A stretch of 6,742 nucleotides of DNA from contig SCTD01000246.1 of NCBI GenBank assembly GCA_004299215.1, forward strand, positions 1 through 6,742, read 5' to 3'. Shown piece by piece: positions 6,028-6,742 of this stretch (position 1 is its first letter; each line of letters begins with the position of its first letter). The notes beneath the pieces were generated by a model. It was not told the origin of the DNA, did no database searches, and saw only the letters and a list, made by a program, of their open reading frames with translations. This DNA is from Frankiales bacterium. GTDB lineage: Bacteria > Actinomycetota > Actinomycetes > Mycobacteriales > SCTD01. The translations under genes and the position numbers were made by a program.

Positions 6028-6399
6028 ATGGAGGAGAACCGCGCCCGGCGCGTCGTCGAGGGCCTGCGGGCACACGGGGTGCCGGCCACGATCCGCAAGG
6101 CCGGCGTCTACCAGTTCGGGGTGGTCGTCGCCCTGCCCGACGGACGGGAAGCCGTCTGGGACACCGACGGGACAGCCGGGCTGGAGGCGACCGTGATGGC
6201 GGACGGCATGCTGCGCGGCTTCGTTCCCACGATCCCCGGATCCGAGGAGTTCACCGAGGAGCAGGTCGTCGAGGCGATCTGGCACACCGACTACGACCAG
6301 CCGATCGGCCGGCGCAGGGAGACCGCACCGGCCAAGGGCGCGCCGCTGCCGCCCGAGGGCGGGGTCTTCCGCCGCTTCATGGGCGGCTTCCGGCACTGA
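6028..6399 (+). CDS. Small conserved-looking protein of unknown function
   Basis: The gene encodes 123 residues and I do not recognise a named family. It opens with a charged helix (residues 1-16), then a β-rich centre with GVYQFGVVVALPDG and REAVWDTDGTAGLEA, a FVPTIPGSEEF segment, an acidic stretch EEQVVEAIWHTDYD, and a basic Gly/Pro-rich tail ending RRFMGGFRH. There is no signal peptide, membrane segment, cysteine or metal motif, so it is probably a small soluble cytoplasmic protein. Codon bias is normal for the window (strong GC3), which supports a real gene. The ATG at 6028 is preferred; a TTG at 6016 would add four residues. No Shine-Dalgarno sequence precedes the ATG, although a GAGGAG forms codons 2-3. 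It is divergent from the acetyltransferase and ends 5 nt from the convergent peptidase gene. Confidence 0.75.
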   Translation: MEENRARRVVEGLRAHGVPATIRKAGVYQFGVVVALPDGREAVWDTDGTAGLEATVMADGMLRGFVPTIPGSEEFTEEQVVEAIWHTDYDQPIGRRRETAPAKGAPLPPEGGVFRRFMGGFRH

Positions 6400-6404
6400 C
6401 CGGG

Positions 6405-6742
6405 TCAGCAGATGCTGCGCAGGAACCGGTAGGGGTTCACCGAGACGCCGTCGACCTCGCGCTCGAAGTGCACGTGGTTGGTCGACCCGGCGTTGCCCGT
6501 GGAGCCGACCCGGGCGATCAGGTCACCGGCGGACACGCGTCCCGACGTCACCACGTTCTCGGAGTTGTGCGCGTAGAAGTAGGTCTCGCCGTTGTCGGCG
6601 TCGAGGTAGAGCGAGATGCCGCCGGCAGAGGAGTAGGCGGCCCGGACCGTGCCGCCGGCCACCGCGTAGACCGGTGAGCCGTACGGCGCCATCAGATCCG
6701 TGCCCTTGTGGGTCCGGCCGCCGGACCGGGGTGCGCCCCAAG
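6405..6742 (-). CDS. M23 family (LytM-type) metallopeptidase, C-terminal catalytic part (partial)
   Basis: The gene enters from the right edge and ends at the TGA at 6405-6407; about 111 C-terminal residues are visible. This is nearly all of an M23 zinc endopeptidase domain, which cuts peptide cross-links in peptidoglycan outside the membrane. Seen motifs are H-x3-D (HKGTD; His codon 6708-6710, Asp codon 6696-6698) and H-x-H (HVH; codons 6474-6476 and 6468-6470), which supply the zinc ligands and catalytic histidine. Typical M23 phrases lie between them: APYGSPVYAVAGGTV, TYFYAHN, SAGDLIARVGSTGNAG. The chain ends soon after NPYRFL with a terminal cysteine. An in-frame ATG at 6690-6692 cannot be the true start because the zinc-binding HKGTD lies upstream of it. 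The missing N-terminus would be expected to carry an export signal, perhaps with coiled-coil or repeat regions, but that is not visible. Confidence 0.9.
   Translation of the reverse strand, partial: WGAPRSGGRTHKGTDLMAPYGSPVYAVAGGTVRAAYSSAGGISLYLDADNGETYFYAHNSENVVTSGRVSAGDLIARVGSTGNAGSTNHVHFEREVDGVSVNPYRFLRSIC

Noticed and set aside
4404..6098. 564-codon open frame on the minus strand across moaA and the acetyltransferase gene
   Set aside because: It runs antisense to moaA and in another frame through the acetyltransferase gene and the divergent gap. Composition is Arg/Ala/Gly-rich without motifs, so it is a frame shadow.
6711..6727. 17-base near-perfect palindrome with arms GGTCCGGC/GCCGGACC
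   Set aside because: It lies in the M23 peptidase coding sequence at the Arg-Ser-Gly-Gly-Arg-Thr codons, has no T-run, and such dyads arise easily in GC-rich codons.
1..6742. Defence system, mobile element, CRISPR array or secondary-metabolite cluster
   Set aside because: No transposase, integrase, direct-repeat array, toxin-antitoxin pair or nuclease is seen. All genes fit housekeeping or nitrogen metabolism with uniform base composition.

Overview
The window is compact, very GC-rich DNA with strong G/C bias at third codon positions, several GTG starts, ATGA/GTGA start-stop overlaps and at least two starts that look leaderless. Together with the gene types this points to a high-GC actinobacterium (Actinomycetota). 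I cannot name the genus from the sequence; a soil lineage of the Geodermatophilaceae/Frankiales kind is only a guess.

Left part (1-4414, + strand): an assimilatory nitrate/nitrite reduction operon. It holds the last codons of what looks like the molybdopterin nitrate reductase catalytic subunit, then a stand-alone FAD/[2Fe-2S] electron-transfer flavoprotein (NasB-like), the large siroheme nitrite reductase subunit NirB, and the small subunit NirD. Each gene starts inside the stop codon of the one before (4-nt overlaps at 88-91, 1521-1524 and 4073-4076), and each of these starts has a purine-rich ribosome binding site, so translation is probably coupled. The pathway is nitrate to nitrite (molybdoenzyme plus NasB) and nitrite to ammonium (NirBD with NAD(P)H).

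Middle part (4434-5417, + strand): moaA, the radical SAM GTP 3',8-cyclase of molybdenum cofactor synthesis. It follows nirD by 19 nt and fits functionally because nitrate reductase needs molybdopterin. Its start has no Shine-Dalgarno sequence but has a TANNNT hexamer 7 nt upstream, so it may also have its own leaderless promoter.

Right part (5414-6742): three genes unrelated to nitrogen. A GNAT acetyltransferase (- strand) meets moaA tail to tail with overlapping stop codons. A small conserved-looking protein of unknown function (6028-6399, +) is transcribed divergently from the acetyltransferase, across a 53-bp gap that contains a long imperfect inverted repeat. The 3' part of an M23 (LytM-type) cell-wall peptidase gene (- strand) runs off the right edge.

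There is no intergenic stretch over 300 bases, and I see no tRNA, rRNA, CRISPR array, insertion sequence or phage gene. I find no convincing novel system. The most useful second looks are the second, Cys3-His-like BFD repeat in NirB, the inverted repeat at 5991-6023, and the apparent switch to leaderless initiation at moaA.
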